DNA of 64,000 nt from Candidatus Cacconaster equi (GCA_018065895.1 JAGHSK010000002.1:1-64000); one strand, 5' to 3'. Shown: positions 38,642-48,549, numbered from the stretch's first letter. Notes: generated by a model from the sequence alone, not told the origin. Program-made: numbers and translations.

Positions 38642-40306
38642 TTACTTGCTTTTCACCTCTATCACGTCTCCGCAATCCCTTGCCACAGCTCTAAGCCATC
38701 TTTCAGGGAACTGAGGGTGCTGCGGATCCACTGCCTTTCCGGCTTCGTTTACGGTGAACGTTCCGTCAGGATTCTGCTTCTTCACATTTCCGTCAGCGAA
38801 CTTCACAAGCAGGTAGTTTCCCATATCCCTCCACGTCGAGCACATTTCCTCCGCACGGGAAGCGCAGAACTCAGTGAGCATTTCCAATGCCTGTGATCGG
38901 TTGCCGCCTCTGAGCATCTTCACAGCCTTCGCGTCCATGGATGCCACAAGCTCCACATTTTCCTTTTCATACTTATCAATAGCAGACTGTATTTCAGGAG
39001 CGACTCTGTCATAAAACAGATATGCGAAGTGTGTAACCCTGGTTATGGTCCAGAATGCCGAAGTAGGGCTGTACTCCACTACGGAGCCGTTTCCTTCACG
39101 ATAACATTCAGGCACTCCTGTAACGTTTGCATATATCGGAGTGAGCGGACTTGTAGCGGCATCGTCAACTCCGAACCAAATCAATGCACCTACCTCATCA
39201 GGCATATTCCCGCGTGATTCCGCAATAAACCAGAACCCGGTCTGCTGGGTGGCGATTGACCTCTCGAACATATAGGATTTTCCGTCGACCTCCCAGTCCA
39301 TAGGACGCCAACGATACGGAGCATGATTCGGCCCGGCACCAACATCGTACCTGAAATCCATAGGAGTATCCTCAAAATGGTCGCGCATGACTTTGGCCAC
39401 GTCTTCGTGACTTATCTTCCTTTCAGGCTTGATGTACAAAGGCATCTTGTTGTCAGGATTGACACCCATTGCATAATCAAGATATCTGTCAGCATCAAAT
39501 GCGTTGCCACCCAGAATGCGGAATGCCGACCAGGCTCTTGCCTCGCATGCCCTCAGCCCGCTCCAGTCTGCCGGGCAGTAAGCATCGCGGAAACTGAAAT
39601 CTTCATCTTTCCCATCGAAATACCCCATCTTCCGTGCAAAAGAAATCACATCTTTTGAATAGAGACAATTCTCAGGATCGTTGAGCGGGAATTTGTCGAT
39701 GCGGCTCTGATTTGCGTGAGCGCAGATATATCCGTCAGGAATGCGGACAGCAACCCATACGGCGCCTTTTTCCTCACCTTTACCGATTATTTCCATAATC
39801 CAGCACTCATCCTTGTCGGCGATTGAGAATGATTCTCCGCTTGTGGGGTATCCGTAGGTCTGCATCAATTCATCTATCGTGCGAATGGCCTCACGCGCTG
39901 TGCGTGCACGCTGGAGAGTAATGTATATCAGAGATCCGTAATCCATTATACCATCTTTGTTTTCAAGTCCTTCACGACCTCCGAAAGTGGTCTCTCCGAT
40001 TATGAGCTGATGCTCATTCATATTTCCAGTCGTCTGATATGTATGCGGCACTTGTGGTATCCTGCCCCTGAGGATGCCCGTTTCCCAATCATATACATTC
40101 AGCATACTGCCTTCAGGCCAATCTTGTGAAGGATGGAAATACAATTCTCCATACTCCGTGTGGGAGTCGGCAGCGTAGCTGATCATGCAGCTGCCGCCGG
40201 CAGATGCCCCTTTTGTGATTATTACATTCGTGCAGGCATCTGAAATCTGGGCGGAAACGGCCGCCAGTATCATACAGCAAAATGTCAGCGCAATGATTCT
40301 CTTCAT
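38642..40306 (-). CDS. C69-family dipeptidase, secreted
   Basis: Signal peptide then DACTNVIITKGASAGGSCMISYAADSHTEYGEL (N-terminal-nucleophile Cys); EDTPMDFRYDVGAGPNHAPYRWRPM. Confidence 0.92.
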   Translation of the reverse strand: MKRIIALTFCCMILAAVSAQISDACTNVIITKGASAGGSCMISYAADSHTEYGELYFHPSQDWPEGSMLNVYDWETGILRGRIPQVPHTYQTTGNMNEHQLIIGETTFGGREGLENKDGIMDYGSLIYITLQRARTAREAIRTIDELMQTYGYPTSGESFSIADKDECWIMEIIGKGEEKGAVWVAVRIPDGYICAHANQSRIDKFPLNDPENCLYSKDVISFARKMGYFDGKDEDFSFRDAYCPADWSGLRACEARAWSAFRILGGNAFDADRYLDYAMGVNPDNKMPLYIKPERKISHEDVAKVMRDHFEDTPMDFRYDVGAGPNHAPYRWRPMDWEVDGKSYMFERSIATQQTGFWFIAESRGNMPDEVGALIWFGVDDAATSPLTPIYANVTGVPECYREGNGSVVEYSPTSAFWTITRVTHFAYLFYDRVAPEIQSAIDKYEKENVELVASMDAKAVKMLRGGNRSQALEMLTEFCASRAEEMCSTWRDMGNYLLVKFADGNVKKQNPDGTFTVNEAGKAVDPQHPQFPERWLRAVARDCGDVIEVKSK

Positions 40307-40354
40307 ATCTCGGTATTTTTGATTAGGTGGGACGAAGTTACGAAAAAAAAAGGT

Positions 40355-40362
40355 TATCTTTG
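40355..40362 (+). promoter_or_regulatory. -7 element for 40385 gene
   Basis: TATCTTTG. Confidence 0.5.
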
Positions 40363-40384
40363 CTCATACAAGAATTCTCACAAT

Positions 40385-40798
40385 ATGAAAAAAGCTTTTA
40401 TGCCACTTCTTCTGGCACTCCTTCTCACAATGGGCGCACCTTGCCTTCATGCCCAGCAGGAGGAACCTGACGTGGAAAAAATCATCAATGCAACCATTGA
40501 CAATCTGTGCAAATACTACGATCTCGATATTGTCCAGATTTTCCTGGTTGACTCGACTCTCCACACCAACTATACCGAAATGCTCGCTGAACTTGATCTC
40601 GTAAAGCAGAGCGGAGCCATCAATGATGAGACCTACCTCGTAGCCACCGACAAGTGGCTGGACGCAACCGACCGCTCATTTGAAAAAATCTTCACCAAGG
40701 AGCAGTGGGAGAAATATCTCAAGTCATCCTACGGAAAGGAGAAGCGCAAACGCGACAAGAGAATGCAGGAAAGGGAGAAAAAGCAAACCTCAAAGTAA
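40385..40798 (+). CDS. Small secreted protein of unknown function
   Basis: Signal peptide MKKAFMPLLLALLLTMGAPCLHAQ; basic C-terminus KEKRKRDKRMQEREKKQTSK. Confidence 0.7.
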   Translation: MKKAFMPLLLALLLTMGAPCLHAQQEEPDVEKIINATIDNLCKYYDLDIVQIFLVDSTLHTNYTEMLAELDLVKQSGAINDETYLVATDKWLDATDRSFEKIFTKEQWEKYLKSSYGKEKRKRDKRMQEREKKQTSK

Positions 40799-40803
40799 CG
40801 GTT

Positions 40804-41806
40804 TTGAAAAGATTTGGAATTCTGATTGTTTCACTGGGGCTCATGTTGTGCTCCAGCCTCGGTGCACAGCCGGTCGAACAGCCTGTTCAGTGGTCCAGCA
40901 GCCAGTCTTTATCCGCAAACGGCGTAACGGAAGTCATACTAAAGGCAACCATACAGGAGGGCTGGCACATATACCCTCTCGAACTGGATGAATTCAGTCA
41001 AGGTTGTTCTCGGCTTCATCGAACTTGCCCTCGGATTCAAATTCCTGAGTGTGGCAGATCAGACATACCATTGGGGAATACTCGACCGAGAAATTTATCT
41101 TGCAATCTGGATAGTCATCTTCTCCCTGCTCGGTCTCTATCTTCTCGGAAAGATCCGATTCAAATTCGACACGCCTGTCGAACACATTTCAGTTTTCAGG
41201 CTCGCTCTGATCATCATTGACTTCACATTTGTGGTCTATATGATTCCTGGAATGTGGGGAGCACCTCTCAAAGCCCTGTCCGGATATTTGCCGCCTATCA
41301 CGACACAGGATTTCAATCTCGATACGGCACAGCACGCAGCTCCGTCGGGGACGGACCGGAAATACTCCGACTTTCTCGAAATGCCGTATGGAATAGAGGC
41401 TTTTTATGACTATGAGCAGGCCAGACAGTATGCCATAAGGGAGAAAAAACCGCTATTGATAGACTTCACGGGACACGGATGCGTCAACTGCAGGGAGATG
41501 GAATCACGCGTATGGTCTGACCCGAGAGTTCTCTCAATGATGAAGAACGACTATGTCATATGCGCCCTTTTTGCCGACGACAAAAAGGAAGTTGCCCCTG
41601 AAGACTGGGTTACAACCAGCGATGGCAAGGTTCTGAAGACTTTGGGCAAGATAAACTCCCATTTCGCGCTCACCCGTTTCAACGTGAACGCCCAGCCATA
41701 TTATGCGATACTCGACCCCGTCTCCGAACAGCAGAGGGTGCCGTCAAGAGGGTATAATCTCAATGTGGAGGAGTTCGTGGATTTTCTGAAATCAGGCCTC
41801 AACTAG
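40804..41806 (+). pseudogene. dsbD: DsbD-like thiol:disulfide interchange protein with large internal deletion and frameshift
   Basis: N-terminal frame KRFGILIVSLGLMLCSSLGAQ...GVTEVILKATIQEGWHIYPLELDE; switches at about 40981-40991 to another frame, (W)MNSVKVVLGFIELALGFKF...TGHGCVNCREMESRVW (3 TM plus thioredoxin CVNC). Confidence 0.8.
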
Positions 41807-43074
41807 AAGAGGAATCCCGTATTTACATAAACGGAACCGCCCTTGTTGTCCTGAAGCATCAGATCTTTTCTATTGATAGGATGTCCGTAATCCACTGCAA
41901 TAATGAAGTTGTGATTCATTATCACGCGCAATCCCAGACCGGCTGTAAAGTGGAACCCATCCTTAGCCCCCTTATAAACTGGTCCTGCATGGAACGGCAT
42001 CAAGCCTCCGGCAGGAAATTCCTGAACTGTTGAGCCGCCATCACAGAATCCGTTCAGGCAGAGCGAGAAATTCTGCTTGATCCATTTGAAGTCAACAAAT
42101 CTCCAGCGGGCCTCGGCATTCCAGAAAAATACACTCTTGGCAACGAGTCTGTTCCTCATCATGCCACGGATGGTATGATATCCTCCGAACCCGTCACGGT
42201 CAAGGGAAAGACTGCCTGTACCCATATCAAGCGGGAGAACATAGAACGCCGGATTTCCGGCGAAGCCTTCGATTGTCGCACGTCCTGCAAGAACCAGATG
42301 TTTGTCGAAAAGAGGCAGGTATCCTCTTGCACAAGCGTGATACTTGAAATATGACTTGCTTGTTCCGAGCCAGGATGGGGCATACTCTGCATTCGCTTCC
42401 GCCCATATACCCTTTGTCGGAGCATTTTCAACGTCACGAGAATCATACATCAAACCAGCCGAAACGGAACTTGAGAATCCGCCATTTGCATCCTCCTGTG
42501 GAATCAGGCCCAATTCTACGTATTTTCCGAAGAAAGTTCCCAATGATGAGTCATATGTATCTGACTGGAATTCCCGAATTCTGAAATACTTGAAGCTATA
42601 TCCCGCCTTCCAGTAGAAGTTCTTGAGAATTTCGCCTGTAAAAGCCAGTTTTGCATTAGGCAGCATCCTGTTGATACGATAGAATCCGCTGGGAAGTGTA
42701 CTGTCGAAATATGACTGATATCCATTGAATCCATAAAAATCAAGAGCTTTGCCGTAGGCCATTTCAAGGGCGGCAGTGAACCTTACACCTGGAATGAGAG
42801 ACCTGTCATCATACGCAAGCCTGTAGAGTTGAGAGCCCTTGGTATAATAGGCTGCCTCAATATATATTCTTGATTTAGGATTCGGATAGGTACTTCCGTC
42901 ACCGAAATTGAAGATATTCAGCAAAGCGCCGAACTCCCATCCCATATCCTGGTCGAAAGCCACAATAGGCAGGGGGCCGAAATTAAGTCCTGTCTTGACG
43001 ATTTCCTGTTTTTCCTGAGCAACCGCTTCAGTCAGCATCAGGCAAGCTGCCAACAATAGAATAAAGCGTTTCAT
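41803..43074 (-). CDS. BamA/TamA-like (surface antigen D15) outer membrane beta-barrel protein
   Basis: Signal peptide; GLMYDSRDVENAPTKGIWAEANAEY; FGGYHTIRGMMRNRLVAKSVFFWNAEARWRF; terminal Phe. Confidence 0.82.
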   Translation of the reverse strand: MKRFILLLAACLMLTEAVAQEKQEIVKTGLNFGPLPIVAFDQDMGWEFGALLNIFNFGDGSTYPNPKSRIYIEAAYYTKGSQLYRLAYDDRSLIPGVRFTAALEMAYGKALDFYGFNGYQSYFDSTLPSGFYRINRMLPNAKLAFTGEILKNFYWKAGYSFKYFRIREFQSDTYDSSLGTFFGKYVELGLIPQEDANGGFSSSVSAGLMYDSRDVENAPTKGIWAEANAEYAPSWLGTSKSYFKYHACARGYLPLFDKHLVLAGRATIEGFAGNPAFYVLPLDMGTGSLSLDRDGFGGYHTIRGMMRNRLVAKSVFFWNAEARWRFVDFKWIKQNFSLCLNGFCDGGSTVQEFPAGGLMPFHAGPVYKGAKDGFHFTAGLGLRVIMNHNFIIAVDYGHPINRKDLMLQDNKGGSVYVNTGFLF

Positions 43075-44287
43075 ATTCTGTATTCAATTTTTTTGCAAAC
43101 ATGTTCCGCCAGCTCGACGCAGTCTGCCGGGCCAGCTCGAAATAATCGTATGTAAAGAATGGAGCCGGGATAACGGCAAAAATCAGCAGAAGCGACCACA
43201 GCATAGTTATCGTGGCACAACGCAAGGGGTTGCGGAATGCCGGATCCCTTACAATGCAGGCAAGGATCTCAGCCGTAACCCACGTAGGCAGCGAAATTGC
43301 CGCAGCTACTGTAAACAGAGGGAAAAGAGCCACCAGCGCTGTAGTGATTCCCGCAAGATACAAACCCTTTTTTCTCGGAGCAAACGCATTCAAGCTTATC
43401 TTGGCGCGTCTTCTCGCCTTGTCGAATGCCATCACCCTGCTGAAAAGTTCCGTTGCTTCCACCGGATTTTTTTCTTTAAAATTCAACAGCCTCCTGACAG
43501 ATGCCCTGTTCGCTTCCAACCGCTCTTCCTGCATTCTTTTTGGAATCCTTCCTGTCGCAATTCTGGAAAGTGTCCATACCGGCTCGTAATTCTCATCATC
43601 CGGGATATACAATATCTGCTCGCGGATAGCATCAGCGGTGAGAGTCTTGAGACCTTGCAGAAGATCGTTTTCACTCATCTCCCCATTCTCCTCGATATAC
43701 TTTGAGACATTAATAGGCTCCCCGACGTTTATCAGGAGAGTGGAGCGGTATCTGAAATAATCATTGTACTCGCATCCTACAGGAACGATATATATCTGTT
43801 TTTTTCCTTCCAGCCTTCTGTATGCGCCCAAAGCTATTCTCGACAATCCTTTTCCAAAAGGAAGAAGGCTGTGCATCGTTCTATGACGTCCTTCCGGGAA
43901 AATACAGAAATTGACGTTATGCTCAACAACGTCTATCGATTTTTCTATGGTATCTTCGGTCTTGATGACATTGTGAAGTCCGTCACGCATACGGTGAATC
44001 GGAAGAATCTTCATGAACGTCAATATCTTATGCGCCACAAAGCTGTTGAAAATGTCCGCCCTGGCCACAAAAACCTTCGTCGAACCGTCAATTGCAAGTA
44101 CGGCAAGCGGGTCCATCAGGGAATCGCAGTGATTCGAAGCGAATATCAATGCACCATCCTTCGGGATACGTTCGTGCCCCACGCACTTGTAATGTCTGAA
44201 GGAATGATGTATGTAATGGCTTGCCAACCATAGACAAGCTGAATATAGTCTGCTCTTCTCGTATATCGGTGTTCGCTCTCTTCGCAT
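43028..44287 (-). CDS. 1-acyl-sn-glycerol-3-phosphate acyltransferase-like (PlsC domain)
   Basis: FASNHCDSLMDPLAV (NHx4D) and FCIFPEGRHRTMHSL. Confidence 0.88.
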   Translation of the reverse strand: MRRERTPIYEKSRLYSACLWLASHYIHHSFRHYKCVGHERIPKDGALIFASNHCDSLMDPLAVLAIDGSTKVFVARADIFNSFVAHKILTFMKILPIHRMRDGLHNVIKTEDTIEKSIDVVEHNVNFCIFPEGRHRTMHSLLPFGKGLSRIALGAYRRLEGKKQIYIVPVGCEYNDYFRYRSTLLINVGEPINVSKYIEENGEMSENDLLQGLKTLTADAIREQILYIPDDENYEPVWTLSRIATGRIPKRMQEERLEANRASVRRLLNFKEKNPVEATELFSRVMAFDKARRRAKISLNAFAPRKKGLYLAGITTALVALFPLFTVAAAISLPTWVTAEILACIVRDPAFRNPLRCATITMLWSLLLIFAVIPAPFFTYDYFELARQTASSWRNMFAKKLNTEYETLYSIVGSLPDAD

Positions 44288-45243
44288 CAGTGTTTGCCTC
44301 GTTTATCTGCTTGATTGAAAATGTAGGAAATGGTCAGACCGGAAATGATATGCCATATTCCCCACCATGCGGTGATGAAGAGCATACCTCCATTCATAAG
44401 GTCAGGAGGGAAGATTTTCGGATTGAACAGCAGCACAAGTCCGAGCCCGGAATTCTGAATTCCTGTTTCTATGGTAAGAGTCCTTCTGTCTTTTCGAGGG
44501 AGCCTGAACAGGGAAGCCATGCTGAATCCGGTCGACAAAGCAAGAAGATTATGTACCAGAACTATGAAGAAGACATACCATATGTACTTAAGGAAGAGCG
44601 AAAGGTTGTTGCCGAAGGAAATCACAACCATCGCAATGAAAAACAGGATGGAGAACACCTGCATCGGCTTTTTCAACTTCTCAGCCACCTTCGGGAGGAA
44701 ATGGCTTGTCAGCATTCCGAGTACCAAAGGGATACCGAGAAGGATGAAAACCGTCACGAAAACGTCCCACAAGTCAAGATGAAGCACCTGAAGCGCATCT
44801 GAAGCATGTGTGTTGATATATTTCACATACAACCCTCCCCAAAGAGCGAAGTTGCCCGGAGTGGTGATAGGGGAAAGGGATGTGCTGATGGCCGTAAGGC
44901 AGACCGACAACTCTGAATTGCCCTTCGACAACTGCGTCATGAAGTTGGAGATGTTTCCTCCCGGGCAGGATGCCACAAGTATCATACCCATAGCCACCAT
45001 AGGTGTAATCCAGTTGTTGAACAACATCACCAATACGAATGTGAGGGCCGGAAGGAGGATAAGCTGGCAGCAAGCGCCTACAACCACAGATTTCGGTTTA
45101 GTGAAAACCTCTCTCAGCATCGACGGTTTTATGCCCAGGGCAACACCGTACATCACAAACGCAAGTACAATGTTTATCACCATCATTCCTCCGGCGGAGA
45201 AATTGATTTTGACCGGGTCCAGGTTCAGCAGTTGATCGTACAT
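44287..45243 (-). CDS. Bile acid:sodium symporter (BASS) family transporter
   Basis: GMILVASCPGGNISNFMTQLSKGNSELSVCLTAISTSLSPITTPG; multi-TM. Confidence 0.92.
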   Translation of the reverse strand: MYDQLLNLDPVKINFSAGGMMVINIVLAFVMYGVALGIKPSMLREVFTKPKSVVVGACCQLILLPALTFVLVMLFNNWITPMVAMGMILVASCPGGNISNFMTQLSKGNSELSVCLTAISTSLSPITTPGNFALWGGLYVKYINTHASDALQVLHLDLWDVFVTVFILLGIPLVLGMLTSHFLPKVAEKLKKPMQVFSILFFIAMVVISFGNNLSLFLKYIWYVFFIVLVHNLLALSTGFSMASLFRLPRKDRRTLTIETGIQNSGLGLVLLFNPKIFPPDLMNGGMLFITAWWGIWHIISGLTISYIFNQADKRGKH

Positions 45244-45307
45244 TAGTAAACAGTTTTACAATTTTCAGCAAATCTAATAAAAAATGTGCAATTAGGTTAA
45301 TTTTATC

Positions 45308-45315
45308 TAAATTTG
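45308..45315 (+). promoter_or_regulatory. -7 element for EEP-family gene
   Basis: TAAATTTG ending 3 nt before ATG. Confidence 0.6.
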
Positions 45316-45318
45316 TGT

Positions 45319-46281
45319 ATGTCATATACTGTAATGTTCTACAATCTGGAGAATCTTTACGACACAGTAAACGATCCCAAAGTGGCTGATGATGAATTCA
45401 CTCCAGTCGGTGACAAACGCTGGACGGAGGAAAGGTACAGGAGAAAGCTCGAAAATCTGAGCCAGGTTTTCTCCGCCGTATCGTCATCCTATGGCGGATT
45501 TCCTGTCGTGGCCGGCGTTTCAGAAGTCGAGAATCTTCAGGTCATGCGCGATCTGGCTTCGCAACGCAGGATGATGGGTGCCCACTACAAAGCGGTCCAT
45601 TACGAGTCGAATGATGCCCGAGGGGTGGATGTCGGACTTTTCTACCGCCCTGACAAATTCAATCTTATAGGCAGTGAACCGGTGAAGCTGGTGCTCCGCA
45701 GCGGAAGGGAATACATCGGAAGAGACATACTGTCCGCATGGGGCCTTCTTGACGGAGAGATGTTCTGCTTCTATGTCTGTCATTTCCTCTCCCGCCGTGC
45801 GGGGGTCAATGCATCCCAGGGATTCCGGCGGGCCGGAGCCGAAACAGTACGCGACCACGCCCGGATGCTGAGGCAGAAATATCCTGGCCTGAAGGTGGTG
45901 ATTATGGGAGATATGAACGATACACCTGCCGACGAATCGCTCTGCGAACTGCTCAAGGCAAAGAAAAATATCTATCACATAGAGGAGGGAGAATACTTCA
46001 ACCCTTTCTGGACTCTTATGGATGAGGGGAAGGGAACAAGCCTTCATAATCACAAGTGGGTGCTGTACGACAACATCATCGTCTCACACAACATGCTCCC
46101 CACAGTTGAAGGAGTCAAGGGCCTGCGCATAGTGAGAATTGATTCCAGATACTATGGCGAAATCTACAGGAAGAATTTCATGATGGAGAAGGGTGCGCCC
46201 AAGCGGAGTTACTATGGCAACAACTTCCAGAACGGATACAGCGATCATCTTCCAGTATTGATAAAGCTGAATGACAGATGA
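45319..46281 (+). CDS. Endonuclease/exonuclease/phosphatase family protein
   Basis: MSYTVMFYNLENLYDT; VVIMGDMNDTPAD; GYSDHLPVLIKL. Confidence 0.9.
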   Translation: MSYTVMFYNLENLYDTVNDPKVADDEFTPVGDKRWTEERYRRKLENLSQVFSAVSSSYGGFPVVAGVSEVENLQVMRDLASQRRMMGAHYKAVHYESNDARGVDVGLFYRPDKFNLIGSEPVKLVLRSGREYIGRDILSAWGLLDGEMFCFYVCHFLSRRAGVNASQGFRRAGAETVRDHARMLRQKYPGLKVVIMGDMNDTPADESLCELLKAKKNIYHIEEGEYFNPFWTLMDEGKGTSLHNHKWVLYDNIIVSHNMLPTVEGVKGLRIVRIDSRYYGEIYRKNFMMEKGAPKRSYYGNNFQNGYSDHLPVLIKLNDR

Positions 46282-46910
46282 CCTACAGACACTTCATATT
46301 TGACATCGATGGCACACTGCTCGACACGGAGCAGACCGGAATGCTTTCGCTCAGACAGACAATAAAGGAGTTCACGGGAAAAGAGCTGTCAATTCCGGAG
46401 TTGCTGCCTTATTTCGGACTTCCAAGCGCCAAGACTTCGCAGATGCTCGGGCTTGCCGACAAGGATCGGTTCGCTGAGGTGTGGGAGACACATTTTCAGG
46501 AACTTATGTATCTGGTTACAATTTTTCCGGGGGTTGAGGATATCCTTCAGAAGTTGAAAGACGAGAAATGCCATCTCGGAATTGTCACTTCACGCTCGAG
46601 AGTGGAATTCAACTATGATCCCAACCTGAAAAAAATCGCACATTTCTTCGACTGCGCGATATGCTCCGACGACACTCTCAGGCACAAGCCGTTTCCTGAC
46701 CCCGTTCTCGAATATTTGAAGAGACTTGATGCCCAGCCGTCGGAATGTCTGTATCTTGGCGACACCGAACACGACTATTTCTGCGCCAAATCCGCAGGCA
46801 TTGATTTCGCGCTTGCCGACTGGAAGAACAGAGGATTCCAGAACATCCCCGCAATTTTCAAATTCTCAACGGCCGCTGAACTCGCCGAAAAAACAGGTAT
46901 CACTCTGTAA
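46278..46910 (+). CDS. HAD-superfamily hydrolase (phosphoglycolate phosphatase-like)
   Basis: FDIDGTLLDTE; GIVTSRSR; CLYLGDTEHDYFCAKSAGI. Confidence 0.92.
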   Translation: MTYRHFIFDIDGTLLDTEQTGMLSLRQTIKEFTGKELSIPELLPYFGLPSAKTSQMLGLADKDRFAEVWETHFQELMYLVTIFPGVEDILQKLKDEKCHLGIVTSRSRVEFNYDPNLKKIAHFFDCAICSDDTLRHKPFPDPVLEYLKRLDAQPSECLYLGDTEHDYFCAKSAGIDFALADWKNRGFQNIPAIFKFSTAAELAEKTGITL

Positions 46911-47169
46911 CTATCCCGGCATCAATCCACGACCGGGCTATCTTTTCAGAGTCAGCTGCAGCAGTGGCCTCATCCACTTCGTACTTATCAAGAAGAAGCG
47001 TCTTCAGATCGTCCACAGAAAACTCCTTTCCCACAACCGATTCCCACAAATATGCCGCTGTTTCATTGAGGACAATCATCTTATTGAAATTCACAAGCTT
47101 CACACCTTCCCCTACAACAATGTGATCGCGCCCGAGCTGACGCATTCTGAAACCCTCGATAATTTTCAT
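46900..47169 (-). CDS. PqqD-family (RiPP recognition element-like) protein
   Basis: VKLVNFNKMIVLNETAAYLWESVVGKEFSVDDLKTLLLDKYEVDEATAAADSEKIARSWIDAGIV. Confidence 0.82.
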   Translation of the reverse strand: MKIIEGFRMRQLGRDHIVVGEGVKLVNFNKMIVLNETAAYLWESVVGKEFSVDDLKTLLLDKYEVDEATAAADSEKIARSWIDAGIVTE

Positions 47170-47616
47170 CTATTTGAAGATTTTAATAATTATATGTCTG
47201 TAAAATGCAAGCAAAAAGCGCTTCGGCACAGGGCCAAGCCTTCTCCAAAGAATGGCTTTACCCGGCTTTACCCTTTTGCCGGACGGCTTGACAACAGCAA
47301 TAGCCGTGCCTGAAATGTTCTCCTTGCGACACCGCTCTTTTCCATACAGGTTGCCGTCACCCATCAGGACGACCTCCTCCCCACAGATCTCCAACACACG
47401 GTGCAGAACATAACTGCCTTGCTTGTACTCCGCAAGGACAATGTCGCCCGGAGTAAGTTCACTTTCCGGCATCTTCCGCAAAATCACGCTGTCTCTGTCC
47501 CCTCTGATGAACGGATTCATACTATAGCCCCTTGTCATCAGTTCGACATCCCTGCCCTCCTTGAGAAGAAGGTCCACTTCAGCGAGCAGTATCTCGTTAG
47601 GAATCAATTTTTGCAT
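47170..47616 (-). CDS. S24/S26 (LexA/signal-peptidase)-like peptidase
   Basis: GYSMNPFIRGDRDSVILRKM...GDIVLAEYKQGSYVLHRVLEICGEEVVLMGDGN. Confidence 0.82.
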   Translation of the reverse strand: MQKLIPNEILLAEVDLLLKEGRDVELMTRGYSMNPFIRGDRDSVILRKMPESELTPGDIVLAEYKQGSYVLHRVLEICGEEVVLMGDGNLYGKERCRKENISGTAIAVVKPSGKRVKPGKAILWRRLGPVPKRFLLAFYRHIIIKIFK

Positions 47617-48506
47617 ACACCGTTATAACACACTTCCGCCGCCTGTGCGTCAGGCCTGCAGTCCAATACATAACAAGGAACAGTCAAAGCCACCTGTGAT
47701 ATCGTTTCGTACAACCCGTCCGCCATTTTTTCCACGTGACGCAAGCCCGATGTGGAAGAGTTCACATCAGCATAAGCTTCTACCGGGGCCAACCCCGTCA
47801 AGCGGTTCTCCATACTTCGACGGATCCGTACAATTCCTCCCATATCCGCGCTTTCATTCCTGTAACAAGGGGTCTTTCCGCTCCACGGTGATCCGAAAAC
47901 CTTTACCGAACCGTCATCGAATATCCGAACAATAGGGTTGTCGTCATTCAGCAGTCTGGATCCCGGGATATTTTCAAGCCACATTCTGCTATGGGTACTT
48001 TTCCCCGTGCCGCTCTTTGCGATGAACATATATGCCTTCTCATCCTTTACTATCACGGATGCGTGCATTTCTATGGTCCTTTTGCAAGATGTGCAGAAAG
48101 CGAACATAAGCATCGCGGCATTGTCCGCAGCAAACCTGCCGAAACGCGGACTGCCTACAAAAAGACGGCCTTCGCAGCAATCGGGATTCATTGACAATGC
48201 CGCAACCGGCGGCATATTTCCGACAGGCGCCATCTCGGCCCACCACTCGCCATCAGCGTTGCTGTAAATGTCCAGACGAGGCTCCTCCGGGCCCGATTCA
48301 ACCACATATAACGGGCTGAAGCAACTGTCTCTCTGCCATTGCGGGCAATCCTCCACCTTAAGGACAAACACCGGGGAACTCTTCCCGACTTCCTTTTCTT
48401 CCGTCTTGAAAGGAAGATAATTGCCGAACATATCGCTCACCTCCCAGTCGGCAGGGAGAATATCTATGACAAAGCGGTGACCAGCAACGGTAAGGTCCAG
48501 TTTCAT
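47604..48506 (-). CDS. HPr kinase-related serine kinase-like protein
   Basis: MHASVIVKDEKAYMFIAKSGTGKSTHSRMWLENIPGSRLLNDDNPIVR (Walker A); VFGSPWSGKTPCYRNESADMGGIVRI. Confidence 0.82.
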   Translation of the reverse strand: MKLDLTVAGHRFVIDILPADWEVSDMFGNYLPFKTEEKEVGKSSPVFVLKVEDCPQWQRDSCFSPLYVVESGPEEPRLDIYSNADGEWWAEMAPVGNMPPVAALSMNPDCCEGRLFVGSPRFGRFAADNAAMLMFAFCTSCKRTIEMHASVIVKDEKAYMFIAKSGTGKSTHSRMWLENIPGSRLLNDDNPIVRIFDDGSVKVFGSPWSGKTPCYRNESADMGGIVRIRRSMENRLTGLAPVEAYADVNSSTSGLRHVEKMADGLYETISQVALTVPCYVLDCRPDAQAAEVCYNGVCKN

Positions 48507-48532
48507 TTCAATTCAATTTCAATTCGTCTGCA

Positions 48533-48540
48533 CAAAGGTA
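48533..48540 (-). promoter_or_regulatory. -7 element for kinase/S26/PqqD operon
   Basis: Reverse complement TACCTTTG. Confidence 0.6.
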
Positions 48541-48541
48541 T

Positions 48542-48549
48542 TAATTTTG
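48542..48549 (+). promoter_or_regulatory. -7 element for argR
   Basis: TAATTTTG. Confidence 0.5.

Noticed and set aside
44221-44802. 193-aa plus-strand ORF
   Set aside because: Antisense to the well-supported BASS transporter
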